The notes beneath the pieces are model-generated. The model did no database searches and was not told the DNA's origin. It saw only the letters and a program-made list of their open reading frames with translations. A DNA stretch of 7,014 nucleotides, from the NCBI GenBank assembly GCA_009886815.1, contig QXYP01000006.1:1-7014 (forward strand). Direction: 5' to 3'. Shown in pieces: positions 1 to 7,014 of the stretch (position 1 is the stretch's first letter; the number at the start of each line of letters is the position of its first letter). Both the position numbers and the translations under genes were made by a program. The stretch is from Halieaceae bacterium (lineage in GTDB: Bacteria > Pseudomonadota > Gammaproteobacteria > Pseudomonadales > Halieaceae).

Positions 1-51
1 TTTTCCCGCCATAATCCCAGCCACATCGATACTTGTGGGCTTGGGCATCAT
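1..51 (-). CDS. Start of a downstream gene, probably the MeaB/ArgK-type GTPase (3' end outside window)
   Basis: Only 17 codons are visible, reading MMPKPTSIDVAGIMAGK, and the frame stays open to the window edge. Two consecutive ATG codons are possible starts: 51-49, which directly follows the mutase TAA stop, and 48-46. No convincing Shine-Dalgarno lies upstream inside the mutase tail, so translation is probably coupled to the mutase. The short 'VAGIMAGK' resembles the opening helix of MeaB/ArgK proteins, which typically have a 'vLAGD/kR..LARAIT' pattern, but the diagnostic part and the Walker A motif would lie beyond the window. MeaB family GTPases bind methylmalonyl-CoA mutase, gate adenosylcobalamin loading and protect against inactivation, and they commonly sit next to the mutase gene. 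The identity is therefore inferred mostly from position. That a coding region starts here is much surer than which family it belongs to. Confidence 0.5.
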   Translation of the reverse strand, partial: MMPKPTSIDVAGIMAGK

Positions 52-2205
52 TTAGGTTTTTCGAGCATTAACAGCGTCCAGAACCTCTCGGGCCGCTTCG
101 GGTATCGGTGTGCCAGGGCCAAAGATTAATGCGACGCCCTGCTCTTTGAGAAATCCATAATCCTGCTGAGGAATAACGCCCCCAGCAATAACGATAATAT
201 CTTCTGCGCCCTGATCTCGTAGTGCTTCAATAAGCTGAGGCACTAGCGTTTTATGACCCGCTGCAAGACTGGAAGCTCCCACGGCGTGAACGTCGTTTTC
301 AATGGCCTGTCGCGCGACCTCCTCAGGCGTGGCAAACATGGGCGATAAATCGACGTCAAAGCCCACATCGGCAAATGCCGTAGCAATGACCTTGGCGCCT
401 CGGTCATGACCGTCTTGCCCCATTTTGGCCACTAACATTCTGGGCCGGCGTCCATGCTGCTCAATAAAGCTGTCGATATCTGAAATAATCGCTCTCCAGT
501 CGGCATCATCGGCATAGGCTGCACCATAGACCCCTGAAACTGTTTGCGCTTGTGCAACAAAGCGCCCGTACACCACCTCAAGTGCTGCTGATATCTCACC
601 CACTGTGGCTCGATGTCGTGTCGCCTCTATCGCGAGGGACAAAAGGTTACCTTCACCGGACTTGGCTGCTTCCGTCAATGCCTCTAGAGCCGACGTTACC
701 GACGCCTCATCGCGTGAAGCACGAATGGAGCCAAGACGGCTGAGCTGCGCCTCACGAACCTGCCCGTCATCAATTTCTAAAACATCGATTTCATCTTGCG
801 CATCATTTTGATACTTGTTCACGCCAACAATGACGTCTTCACCGCGATCAATGCGCGCCTGCTTGCTCGCCGCGGCCTCTTCAATACGTAGCTTGGGAAC
901 ACCGCTTTCTATCGCTTTTGCCATGCCCCCCAAGGCCTCAATCTCGGCGATGAGTTCTCGACCTTTATCAGCCATCTCTGCAGTGAGAGCCTCCATCATG
1001 TAAGAGCCTCCCCAGGGATCAACGACCTGACCTATTCCGGTTTCCTCCTGCAAAATAAGCTGCGTGTTGCGCGCGATGCGTGCGGCAAACTCTGAAGGTA
1101 AGGCTATGGCCTCATCTAGGGCATTCGTATGCAATGACTGGGTGCCACCAAAAACAGCGGCCATCGCTTCAACGGTGGTTCGAACAATATTGTTGTAAGG
1201 ATCCTGTTCCGTCAGTGACCAGCCCGAGGTTTGGCTATGGGTTCGCAACATAGAGCTCTTGGAATTTTTAGGCTCAAACTCTGAGACGATCTCTGCCCAG
1301 AGCAGTCGCGCAGCACGCATCTTGGCGATCTCCATGTAGAAGTCCATGCCTACGCCCCAAAAAAAGGACAGGCGCGGTGCAAAGTCGTCAATATTGAGAC
1401 CCGCAGCAAGGGCGGTTCGGATGTACTCCTTACCGTCTGCCAACGTGTAGGCCATTTCCAATGCCGAATTCGCCCCGGCTTCTTGCATGTGATACCCGGA
1501 GATCGAAATCGTGTTGAACCGCGGCATGCTTCGTGAACAATGGGCAATAATATCGCCGATAATTCGCATGCTAGGTGCTGGAGGGTAGATGTAGGTGTTG
1601 CGAACCATAAATTCTTTCAAAATGTCGTTTTGAATGGTTCCTGAAAGTTGGTCCTGGGCAACCCCTTGCTCTTCAGCAGCAACGATATACCCAGCCAATA
1701 CGGGCAGCACCGCACCGTTCATTGTCATGGAGACGGAGACTTGATCAAGGGGAATCCCTTCGAAGAGAATCTTCATATCCTCAACGGAATCGACCGCCAC
1801 ACCCGCCTTGCCGACATCGCCAGAAACCCGAGGATGATCAGAGTCGTAGCCTCGGTGTGTGGCGAGGTCAAAGGCCACCGAGATTCCCTGACCACCACCA
1901 GCCAAAGCGCGCCGGTAGAACGCATTGGATTCCTCTGCCGTAGAGAAACCGGCGTATTGTCGGATTGTCCATCGTCGACCTGCATACATGGTGGCCATAG
2001 GGCCCCGTATATACGGCGACATGCCGGGCAACGTGTCGGTCAGTGGCAAATCTGCAGTATCAGCTGAGGTATATAAGGTCTTTAGCGGAATGCCCTCAGG
2101 GGTTTGCCAGGTAAAATCGTCTGGCCCCAAACCCTTGCTCTGCTTGGTGACAAGCGCTGACCAATTCTCAAGATTAGCCGTATTAGGATCGTAAATCTTA
2201 CTCAT
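52..2205 (-). CDS. scpA: Methylmalonyl-CoA mutase, single-chain, adenosylcobalamin-dependent
   Basis: This cytosolic enzyme interconverts (R)-methylmalonyl-CoA and succinyl-CoA by a B12 radical mechanism. The 717 residues match a full-length single-chain (homodimeric) mutase with both parts. Residues about 30-555 are the substrate-binding TIM-barrel domain, with the hallmark stretches [18 protein letters not shown] (80-97), [14 protein letters not shown] (113-126), GYHMQEAGA (237-245) and [19 protein letters not shown] (321-339). Residues about 585-715 are the cobalamin-binding domain with the base-off motif DGHDRG at 598-603. By comparison with the Propionibacterium enzyme, active-site Tyr84, Arg202 and His238 are present, as are the cobalamin-side Lys594, Asp598 and His600, so it should be active. 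The Tyr84-type residue and the overall motif set point to methylmalonyl-CoA rather than isobutyryl-CoA or ethylmalonyl-CoA. The ATG start overlaps the epimerase stop as ATGA and has GGGGAG five bases upstream. No truncation or frameshift is seen. Confidence 0.96.
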   Translation of the reverse strand: MSKIYDPNTANLENWSALVTKQSKGLGPDDFTWQTPEGIPLKTLYTSADTADLPLTDTLPGMSPYIRGPMATMYAGRRWTIRQYAGFSTAEESNAFYRRALAGGGQGISVAFDLATHRGYDSDHPRVSGDVGKAGVAVDSVEDMKILFEGIPLDQVSVSMTMNGAVLPVLAGYIVAAEEQGVAQDQLSGTIQNDILKEFMVRNTYIYPPAPSMRIIGDIIAHCSRSMPRFNTISISGYHMQEAGANSALEMAYTLADGKEYIRTALAAGLNIDDFAPRLSFFWGVGMDFYMEIAKMRAARLLWAEIVSEFEPKNSKSSMLRTHSQTSGWSLTEQDPYNNIVRTTVEAMAAVFGGTQSLHTNALDEAIALPSEFAARIARNTQLILQEETGIGQVVDPWGGSYMMEALTAEMADKGRELIAEIEALGGMAKAIESGVPKLRIEEAAASKQARIDRGEDVIVGVNKYQNDAQDEIDVLEIDDGQVREAQLSRLGSIRASRDEASVTSALEALTEAAKSGEGNLLSLAIEATRHRATVGEISAALEVVYGRFVAQAQTVSGVYGAAYADDADWRAIISDIDSFIEQHGRRPRMLVAKMGQDGHDRGAKVIATAFADVGFDVDLSPMFATPEEVARQAIENDVHAVGASSLAAGHKTLVPQLIEALRDQGAEDIIVIAGGVIPQQDYGFLKEQGVALIFGPGTPIPEAAREVLDAVNARKT

Positions 2206-2627
2206 GCTTGCTCCCCAGACTGATCACCACCGGGCTGACTGAGTTCGATGAGCACACCGTCGCAGCTTTTAGGGTGTATAAAAATAACCCGAGCACCGTG
2301 TGCTCCGGGTGACGGCTCATCACTGAGAAACTGATAGCCTTTGTCCCTTAAACGTGCAACATCGGCATCAATGTCATCGGTCCTGAAGCACAGATGATGG
2401 ATACCCCCGCCCCGCTTTTCTAAATATTTGGCAATCGGCCCTGCGCCGTCTAAGGGGTGCACCAGTTCAATGTGGGTGGGCGGCAAACTAAAAAACGCGG
2501 TTTTTGTTTGAGCGGCAATAACATCATCGGTGCCGTCAAAACTGAGGCCAAAATCCCCCATGAATCGCTCAATAGCGGCATTGAGATCCGGAACTGCGAT
2601 GGCAATGTGATCAAGACTGGTAATCAA
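2202..2627 (-). CDS. mce: Methylmalonyl-CoA epimerase (VOC family), TTG start
   Basis: The enzyme epimerises (S)-methylmalonyl-CoA made by the carboxylase to the (R) form needed by the mutase. The 141-residue product has the normal length for this vicinal-oxygen-chelate protein, with two paired beta-alpha-beta-beta-beta modules at about 3-58 and 74-131. Likely divalent-metal ligands are visible: His7 (LDHIAIAV), Glu54 (HIELVHP, where some homologues have Gln), His77 or His78 (GGIHHLCF) and Glu128 (GVLIEL). The C-terminal HPK followed by GVLIELSQ is typical of the family. The start is the TTG at 2627-2625, preceded by GGGAGAGG with five bases of spacing. The first ATG in frame is codon 23, beyond ligand His7, so it cannot be the real start. 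The gene lies 15 bases after the carboxylase alpha stop, and its TGA overlaps the mutase ATG, implying coupled translation and close to equal expression. Confidence 0.94.
   Translation of the reverse strand: MITSLDHIAIAVPDLNAAIERFMGDFGLSFDGTDDVIAAQTKTAFFSLPPTHIELVHPLDGAGPIAKYLEKRGGGIHHLCFRTDDIDADVARLRDKGYQFLSDEPSPGAHGARVIFIHPKSCDGVLIELSQPGGDQSGEQA
2211..2216 (-). promoter_or_regulatory. Shine-Dalgarno site for methylmalonyl-CoA mutase
   Basis: GGGGAG reads on the minus strand five bases before the mutase ATG at 2205-2203 and lies within the last codons of the epimerase. The ATGA overlap with the epimerase stop means both direct loading and coupled reinitiation are possible. Confidence 0.7.
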
Positions 2628-2632
2628 AATAG

Positions 2633-2640
2633 CCTCTCCC
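2633..2640 (-). promoter_or_regulatory. Shine-Dalgarno site for the epimerase TTG start
   Basis: GGGAGAGG reads on the minus strand inside the 15-base gap after the carboxylase alpha stop, five bases before TTG at 2627-2625. With no ATG available before the metal-ligand His7, this strong site fixes the TTG as the start. Confidence 0.8.
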
Positions 2641-2642
2641 TT

Positions 2643-5447
2643 TTACAGAAACATTTTCATGAGTTCGCGGGTGTGCGCGGCGCGGCGCTCTGCCACCACC
2701 TGTTCAGGCTCAATTTCGACCTTTTCATCGGGAGTCACCTTAAACAGTGGCTGCCCCTTACTGATAATAACGCCGTCACCCTCGATCAAAACCTCATCAA
2801 CGACACCGGCAAAGGGCGCGTAGACCTTATTGAACATTTTCATCACTTCCACGATATAGACCGGATCTCCGGCCTCAAAATGATCACCAGCCTCCAAATA
2901 CAAAGGGGCGTCTGGCGCTTCACGTCCGTAAAACATGCCGCCACTCACCGCCACTATCTCATTAGATTTAGCCACGGGTGGTGGTGCAAGAACTTTAGCC
3001 ATTTCAGCTTGATAACTCTCATCCAAGAGGCGGTCTGGAATAGCAATGCTTAAGTCGTCGTTAACCCCCAACTCGAAAAACCCTGTAAAGCGAGCCATTG
3101 CCGGCAATAGCTCCAGAATTTCCATGCCAGCCTGAAAGCCACGGTGGGCCGCAAGGATAGCTTGCCAATCGTGATCTACGATCTCTTGGTGGTCTGAAGC
3201 ACTCAGTGCGGCGGTTAGATCTTCCCAGTTTTCTTTGCCGAGACGTTGACCCAGATCACGATAAAAATCTTCAGCTTCCGACAGGGTTGTGTGGTCATGA
3301 TCCCAGATGACATGGGCAGCAGCAGACTCGGCAGACCAATCCATTTTTAAAAAGTGGTAGGTGTCGGATAAAAGATCGACGGGGTTTTCTGCCCAGCTAA
3401 TGTGGTCACCCTCAAGCCGAAAGGCACCGCTATTTACACTGAGCCAGCCCGACAATAAATGCGGTGAATCCAGAAGTAGTTTGATCGGACGCAATAGTAA
3501 AGATTGCTTATTCTGCAAGACATCTTGTACCGCCGCCCTGTTCTCCGGAAGCGCTTCGCTTATGCGTTGCTTAGACAACAGGTTCCATGCCGCTTCAATA
3601 TCGACACGTTGGGCTTCTTTCGCGAGCTCACCAACAGAAGTTAGGTAAGGCACAATAAACTTTGTGGTGGGACGGGCGTTGATCTCATTGCCCAAAAACC
3701 AGTTAACTAACCCGTAGTGAAAGCTGAGGTTTGTATGCAGATCGGCGCCGCGCATAGTGGTTTGCCGCAAGACCTCAGCCATGTGTTGATAACAGGAAAC
3801 ACGGGTTTCCCCGACCGTTAATAGCAGAGCGATATTGGAATCGTAAGCGCCTGCCAACGTGTAATCCATGAACACGTCGGTATCTGGGTTGTGCAGGCTG
3901 ATGCCTTGATCATCTCGAATCTCACCTTCGATTGCATCAGACCAATGTTGAATTTGCCCCCCCGCGCTGGGCTGCAGGGCATCATTTGTCGCGTTGAGTC
4001 GTGCCTCGACACTGTCAGCGTATCGAGCGACTCGGGTGGGCTTTGGTAAATCGGGCCCATGGGCGGCGAGCAGCACCATGGCCTCCACCAGCGAATCCAC
4101 CATAAAGGCGTCTTGGGGGTCATTTGGATTTTCAAAGCGCATCGAATAGCAAAGCTCGCTCACCCGATGCTCAACTTGAATACGGGTATTCATCTCCATA
4201 AAGAAATGCCGATCCCGGTCGACGATACACTCAAAGGTTGATACCGAGTCCAGCCCTACTGCAGAACCAAAGACAGCTGCTTCGGCTTCCATCGTATCGA
4301 GGGTTTCCAAATCCTGACGCAGAACTTCAGTAGCTGCGCTTTGATGAGCCCGTTCAGCAGCTTCTGCTGCCAAGATGAGGCTTTCCCGAGTCACGGAGAC
4401 TTCCAGTAACTTTTGCTCATGCATCTGCAGTGAGCAATCTCGCCCGCCCAGGGTAATGCACCAGTCCCCATTGCCAATCACTTGAATTTCTTGGTGTCGG
4501 GTGGTTTCGATATTGAGCTCGACTAAGACGTTCTTATTGTCACCTACCCCGGTTGTTTTGACCTCTGCCAAAATTTCTCGAACCAGTTCAGGCGTTCGCT
4601 CTGCATCGCCTAGAGCAACAATTCGCTGGCCTTTACCGCCACCGCCACCAATCGCTTTAAGTCGGACTCGATTTTTGGGATATTGGGAATTGATTTGACG
4701 AACCGCGTCGGTCAGCGTCTCTGACAGCTCATCAACCGTGTAGAGATCTATACCTTTCTTGTAGGAGGCACTCAGAACAAGATCGGCTAGGGTCTCCAGC
4801 GACTCTGTGTCGAAGGCTGACGCAGAGAGGTTAAGACCTTCTGCCTGACATAACGCCTTTAAGGCTTCAGCATCAGGATGCTTTTTTAATAGTGTGAGTG
4901 CCGTGCCATTGTCGATGCCAGGCGTTACCGAAACACCTGCCTTTAATGCCGTTCTCTTGGCTTCATCTTTTAAGCCCGCATCGTGAACGGTTCTTGAGCA
5001 GGGTCCAATAAAATTGAGGCCCGCATCTTCCATGGCCGCAACCATCGTTTCGTCTTCAGCCATGAAGCCGTAGCCAGCGAAAATGGCGTTGTAATCGTTC
5101 TCTTTTGCGATGTTGATAATGTCTGCAATCCGCTGCAAACGCTCTTCCTTGGTGGCGCCGGTATAATCAGGCACCCGGTGAATGCGGCTGGAATCGGTGA
5201 GGACTCTCAGCTCTGGTGCAAGCGCCCTAGGGTAAACAATAGAGTCTTTTTCTGAGAGTAAGATCCCGAAATCGTGTATGCCCATTTCATAGAAAACATC
5301 GATGGCCTCCTTGCGAATCGGCCCCCGACAGATAATTAGCGGGCGCATACCACTGCAATCAAAGCGTTGAACCCAGGCTGAATCGCTAGACCCTAAACGT
5401 CGATCTTGGTGAATCATTGGGTTACTGAGATAGTGTTCGTTAGACAC
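2643..5447 (-). CDS. Biotin-dependent acyl-CoA (propionyl-CoA) carboxylase alpha subunit: divergent biotin carboxylase plus biotin carrier
   Basis: The protein carboxylates its own biotin with ATP and bicarbonate, then delivers CO2 to the carboxyltransferase. Numbering is from the GTG at 5447, giving 934 residues. Residues about 34-550 are biotin carboxylase: glycine loop LKAIGGGGGKG with Lys264, RHQEIQ (317-322), RDCSLQ (336-341), Lys346, Glu406, EMNTRIQVEH (418-427) and Arg483. Residues about 551-821 are a mainly helical region I do not recognise. Residues about 826-906 are the biotinyl domain, with EVMKM at 867-871 and biotinyl Lys870. Oddities are an N-terminus reading LIICRGPIRKEA instead of the usual IANRGEIA, about 60 extra residues at 178-263, and Glu344 where the E. 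coli enzyme has His236. The GTG is chosen because AGGAAG sits seven bases upstream. A TTG at 5474 overlapping the previous stop would add nine residues and cannot be excluded. The general role is secure; the propionyl-CoA substrate is inferred from the epimerase and mutase next door. Confidence 0.9.
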   Translation of the reverse strand: MSNEHYLSNPMIHQDRRLGSSDSAWVQRFDCSGMRPLIICRGPIRKEAIDVFYEMGIHDFGILLSEKDSIVYPRALAPELRVLTDSSRIHRVPDYTGATKEERLQRIADIINIAKENDYNAIFAGYGFMAEDETMVAAMEDAGLNFIGPCSRTVHDAGLKDEAKRTALKAGVSVTPGIDNGTALTLLKKHPDAEALKALCQAEGLNLSASAFDTESLETLADLVLSASYKKGIDLYTVDELSETLTDAVRQINSQYPKNRVRLKAIGGGGGKGQRIVALGDAERTPELVREILAEVKTTGVGDNKNVLVELNIETTRHQEIQVIGNGDWCITLGGRDCSLQMHEQKLLEVSVTRESLILAAEAAERAHQSAATEVLRQDLETLDTMEAEAAVFGSAVGLDSVSTFECIVDRDRHFFMEMNTRIQVEHRVSELCYSMRFENPNDPQDAFMVDSLVEAMVLLAAHGPDLPKPTRVARYADSVEARLNATNDALQPSAGGQIQHWSDAIEGEIRDDQGISLHNPDTDVFMDYTLAGAYDSNIALLLTVGETRVSCYQHMAEVLRQTTMRGADLHTNLSFHYGLVNWFLGNEINARPTTKFIVPYLTSVGELAKEAQRVDIEAAWNLLSKQRISEALPENRAAVQDVLQNKQSLLLRPIKLLLDSPHLLSGWLSVNSGAFRLEGDHISWAENPVDLLSDTYHFLKMDWSAESAAAHVIWDHDHTTLSEAEDFYRDLGQRLGKENWEDLTAALSASDHQEIVDHDWQAILAAHRGFQAGMEILELLPAMARFTGFFELGVNDDLSIAIPDRLLDESYQAEMAKVLAPPPVAKSNEIVAVSGGMFYGREAPDAPLYLEAGDHFEAGDPVYIVEVMKMFNKVYAPFAGVVDEVLIEGDGVIISKGQPLFKVTPDEKVEIEPEQVVAERRAAHTRELMKMFL

Positions 5448-5454
5448 GCGAGAG

Positions 5455-5460
5455 CTTCCT
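5455..5460 (-). promoter_or_regulatory. Shine-Dalgarno site for the carboxylase alpha subunit GTG start
   Basis: AGGAAG reads on the minus strand seven bases before the GTG at 5447-5445. The competing TTG at 5474-5472, which overlaps the carboxyltransferase TGA as TTGA, has no comparable purine-rich site upstream. This is the main reason for choosing GTG. Coupled reinitiation at the TTG remains possible. Confidence 0.65.
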
Positions 5461-5470
5461 GTGGCCGTTA

Positions 5471-7014
5471 TCAATGGAATTCACGCTGCACGTCTTGCAG
5501 CGCTGAGGGTTCATAATGTCGTAGGCAGAAAGACAAGTGGTCTGTTAGAACCTGTCTCAAATCTGCGGGCATCACGATTTGCGATACCGATCCCAAGCTC
5601 AGTGCTTCCTCTGGATTCATAATTTCACGCTCATAGCGCAAGGCGAGCTCAGCTTCTTCAGCGCGGACCCATGAATCGACCCATTCCTTCGCGGCGGCAC
5701 CGGCCTCAACATCACTCAAACCCTGCTGTTTTTGTGCCTCTATCTCTGCGGCAAGGCGAGTAGAGGCTTCTCCACGAATTTTCTTCAGCTCGTCCTTATA
5801 AACATACTCCACACCTGCGGGCCCCATAACGGCAACCCGAGTCGTGGGCAACGCGACGACAAAGTCTGCTCCCGTTGGATAGTTGTTATAAGAGGCATAG
5901 GCCCCACCGAAGGCATTGCGCACCAATACAAGGAATCGAGGCGTACGCAGATCAACAATGGCGTCCAACATCGCCCGTCCCGCCTGGACAATACCGCGAT
6001 GCTCCTGTTCACGTCCCGGCAGGAATCCGGTGGTGTCTTCAAGGAACATCACAGGGATGTTGTAAAGGTTGCAAAATCGAATAAATCGCGCGTTTTTATA
6101 AGCCGCATCGATATCGATTTGACCCGAGGAGACCGCAGAATTATTCGCAACAAACCCCACCACATTACCGGCCATGCGGCCAAAGGCGGTAATCGTGTTT
6201 CGCGCACGTTCTGCCTGTACCTCAAGAAAGTCCCCGTGATCACAGAGCTGCTGGATCAAAATAGTAATATCCACCGGAGTGTTGAAGCCCGTTGGTGAGT
6301 TAAACGCCTTCCGTAACAAGATATCGATATCAACGGTTGATCGCGCACCGGGGTCGCTTGTTGGTTTAAATTGAGGCGCCTTTACGCTGGAATCAGGAAT
6401 GTATTTAAGAATCTCGCGAACTTTGTGTAATGCTGCAACCTCATCGTCTACGACAAAGTCGGTGACCCCCGTTTGACTATGAACCTTAGGACCGCCGAGT
6501 TCTTCAGGGGTAATGTCCTCGCCGAGTACGGATTTAACGACACCGGGTCCGGTTAAGCCGAAGAACGTGTCTTTGGGCTGAATGAGAAAGCTTCCCTGAC
6601 GGGGAAGATAACTACCACCCCCAGCATTGAAACCAAACATGCACATAATACTGGGGACGACCCCACTCACCTTTCTCAACGCAGTGAAGGCATCCGCGTA
6701 ACCGTCAAGCCCTCCTACTCCCGCAGGAATAAAAGCCCCGGCCGAGTCGTTGAGGCCAACCAGCGGGATGCCACGCTTAGCCGCCAATTCAAAAAGTCGG
6801 GCCAATTTTTTACCGTTGGTAGCATCCATTGAACCAGCGCGCACGGTAAAGTCGTGGCCATAAATAGCGACATCACGTCCATCGATTTGAATAATCGCGG
6901 TAACCAATGATGCGCCATCGAGATTCGGCCCCCAATTTTGATACAACACCTGCGGGGGGCCGTCGGCGACATACTGAACCCTCTCCCAAACCGTCATTCG
7001 GTTCTTCAAATGCT
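5471..7014 (-). CDS. Acyl-CoA (propionyl-CoA) carboxylase carboxyltransferase beta subunit, probably 5'-truncated by the window edge
   Basis: This crotonase-fold carboxyltransferase moves CO2 from carboxybiotin to an acyl-CoA, here probably propionyl-CoA. Numbering is from the TTG at 7009 (512 residues). The N-terminal half has [11 protein letters not shown] (87-97), NAGGGSYLP (128-136) and [13 protein letters not shown] (153-165). The C-terminal half has [15 protein letters not shown] (325-339), FGGAY (367-371) and [20 protein letters not shown] (380-399). The frame is open through 7014, and RMTVWERV at 4-11 aligns with the 'GKLTARERI' segment that normally lies about 45 residues into PccB proteins, so the true start is probably outside the window. 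TTG 7009 and ATG 6997 are the in-window alternatives. Odd points are Ala90 for the usual Gly in the first oxyanion hole, Ala372 where Streptomyces PccB has the specificity residue Asp422, and extra charged helical sequence at about 405-460. It lies 23 bases before the alpha-subunit GTG, fitting one complex. Confidence 0.9.
   Translation of the reverse strand, partial: HLKNRMTVWERVQYVADGPPQVLYQNWGPNLDGASLVTAIIQIDGRDVAIYGHDFTVRAGSMDATNGKKLARLFELAAKRGIPLVGLNDSAGAFIPAGVGGLDGYADAFTALRKVSGVVPSIMCMFGFNAGGGSYLPRQGSFLIQPKDTFFGLTGPGVVKSVLGEDITPEELGGPKVHSQTGVTDFVVDDEVAALHKVREILKYIPDSSVKAPQFKPTSDPGARSTVDIDILLRKAFNSPTGFNTPVDITILIQQLCDHGDFLEVQAERARNTITAFGRMAGNVVGFVANNSAVSSGQIDIDAAYKNARFIRFCNLYNIPVMFLEDTTGFLPGREQEHRGIVQAGRAMLDAIVDLRTPRFLVLVRNAFGGAYASYNNYPTGADFVVALPTTRVAVMGPAGVEYVYKDELKKIRGEASTRLAAEIEAQKQQGLSDVEAGAAAKEWVDSWVRAEEAELALRYEREIMNPEEALSLGSVSQIVMPADLRQVLTDHLSFCLRHYEPSALQDVQREFH

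Larger units (their letters stand above)
1..7014 (-). other. Methylmalonyl-CoA pathway operon: carboxyltransferase, biotin carboxylase/carrier, epimerase, mutase, putative MeaB
   Basis: Five coding regions are collinear on the minus strand with junctions of 23, 15, -4 and 0 bases. No gap is large enough for a normal promoter plus leader, and no terminator-like hairpin with a T tract is seen between genes. The genes carry out successive steps from propionyl-CoA to succinyl-CoA, so co-transcription from a promoter upstream of 7014 is the simplest reading. The transcription start and any regulator gene lie outside the window, so control cannot be judged. Confidence 0.85.

Noticed and set aside
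1359..1365. Seven-base homopolymer within the mutase (T7 on the coding strand)
   Set aside because: I considered it as a slippage or phase-variation tract, but it simply encodes Phe-Phe followed by the TGG Trp codon in a conserved region, the frame is intact and the tract is short.
1648..2067. 139-codon plus-strand open frame antisense to the mutase
   Set aside because: The sense-strand frame carries uninterrupted mutase motifs, and the antisense product shows nothing recognisable.
2628..2642. Possible terminator or regulatory element between the carboxylase alpha and epimerase genes
   Set aside because: The gap is only 15 bases and is filled by the epimerase ribosome-binding site. There is no inverted repeat or T tract.
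2457..3053. 198-codon plus-strand open frame spanning the epimerase and the end of the carboxylase alpha gene
   Set aside because: It is antisense to two well-conserved genes, its product has no recognisable domain, and its composition (rich in His, Asn and Phe) looks like a reverse-strand shadow.
5732..6298. 188-codon plus-strand open frame inside the carboxyltransferase
   Set aside because: It lies wholly antisense to the conserved crotonase-fold coding sequence and has no recognisable motif or operon context.
1..7014. Mobile element, CRISPR, RNA gene or defence system
   Set aside because: Essentially the whole window is accounted for by collinear metabolic genes. I saw no repeats, transposase motifs, tRNA/rRNA-like sequence or unexplained non-coding stretch.

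Overview
The window is a densely packed, single-strand bacterial gene block. Every gene reads on the minus strand, so transcription runs from 7014 down to 1. The contents form a near-complete methylmalonyl-CoA pathway that takes propionyl-CoA to succinyl-CoA, the entry route for odd-chain fatty acids, branched-chain amino acids and propionate. Roughly balanced base composition, Shine-Dalgarno sites, TTG/GTG starts and the protein style suggest a proteobacterium. A marine gammaproteobacterium is my best guess, but this is an impression and was not tested.

Layout in transcription order: (1) 7014-5471, an acyl-CoA carboxylase carboxyltransferase (beta) subunit, probably cut at its 5' end by the window edge. 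(2) 5447-2643, a large biotin-dependent carboxylase alpha subunit with a biotin carboxylase/ATP-grasp part, a long unrecognised middle region and a C-terminal biotinyl domain. (3) 2627-2202, methylmalonyl-CoA epimerase, starting at TTG. (4) 2205-52, a single-chain adenosylcobalamin-dependent methylmalonyl-CoA mutase, overlapping the epimerase by 4 bases. (5) 51-1, the first 17 codons of another gene directly abutting the mutase stop, most likely the mutase chaperone GTPase MeaB. The gaps are 23 and 15 bases, then a 4-base overlap, then 0 bases. No promoter or terminator is visible, and no non-coding stretch exceeds 23 bases.

The expected division of labour is as follows. The two carboxylase subunits carboxylate propionyl-CoA to (S)-methylmalonyl-CoA, the epimerase makes the (R) form, the mutase rearranges it to succinyl-CoA, and the MeaB-like protein would load or protect the mutase cofactor.

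The most unusual part is the carboxylase pair. The alpha subunit has a divergent N-terminus, about 60 extra residues inside the ATP-grasp region, Glu at a position that is His in E. coli biotin carboxylase, and a roughly 270-residue middle region that I cannot match to the usual propionyl-CoA carboxylase BT domain. Its partner has non-canonical residues at the first oxyanion hole and at the acyl-specificity position, plus extra helical sequence near its C-terminus. I see no mobile element, CRISPR array, RNA gene or novel defence-type system.
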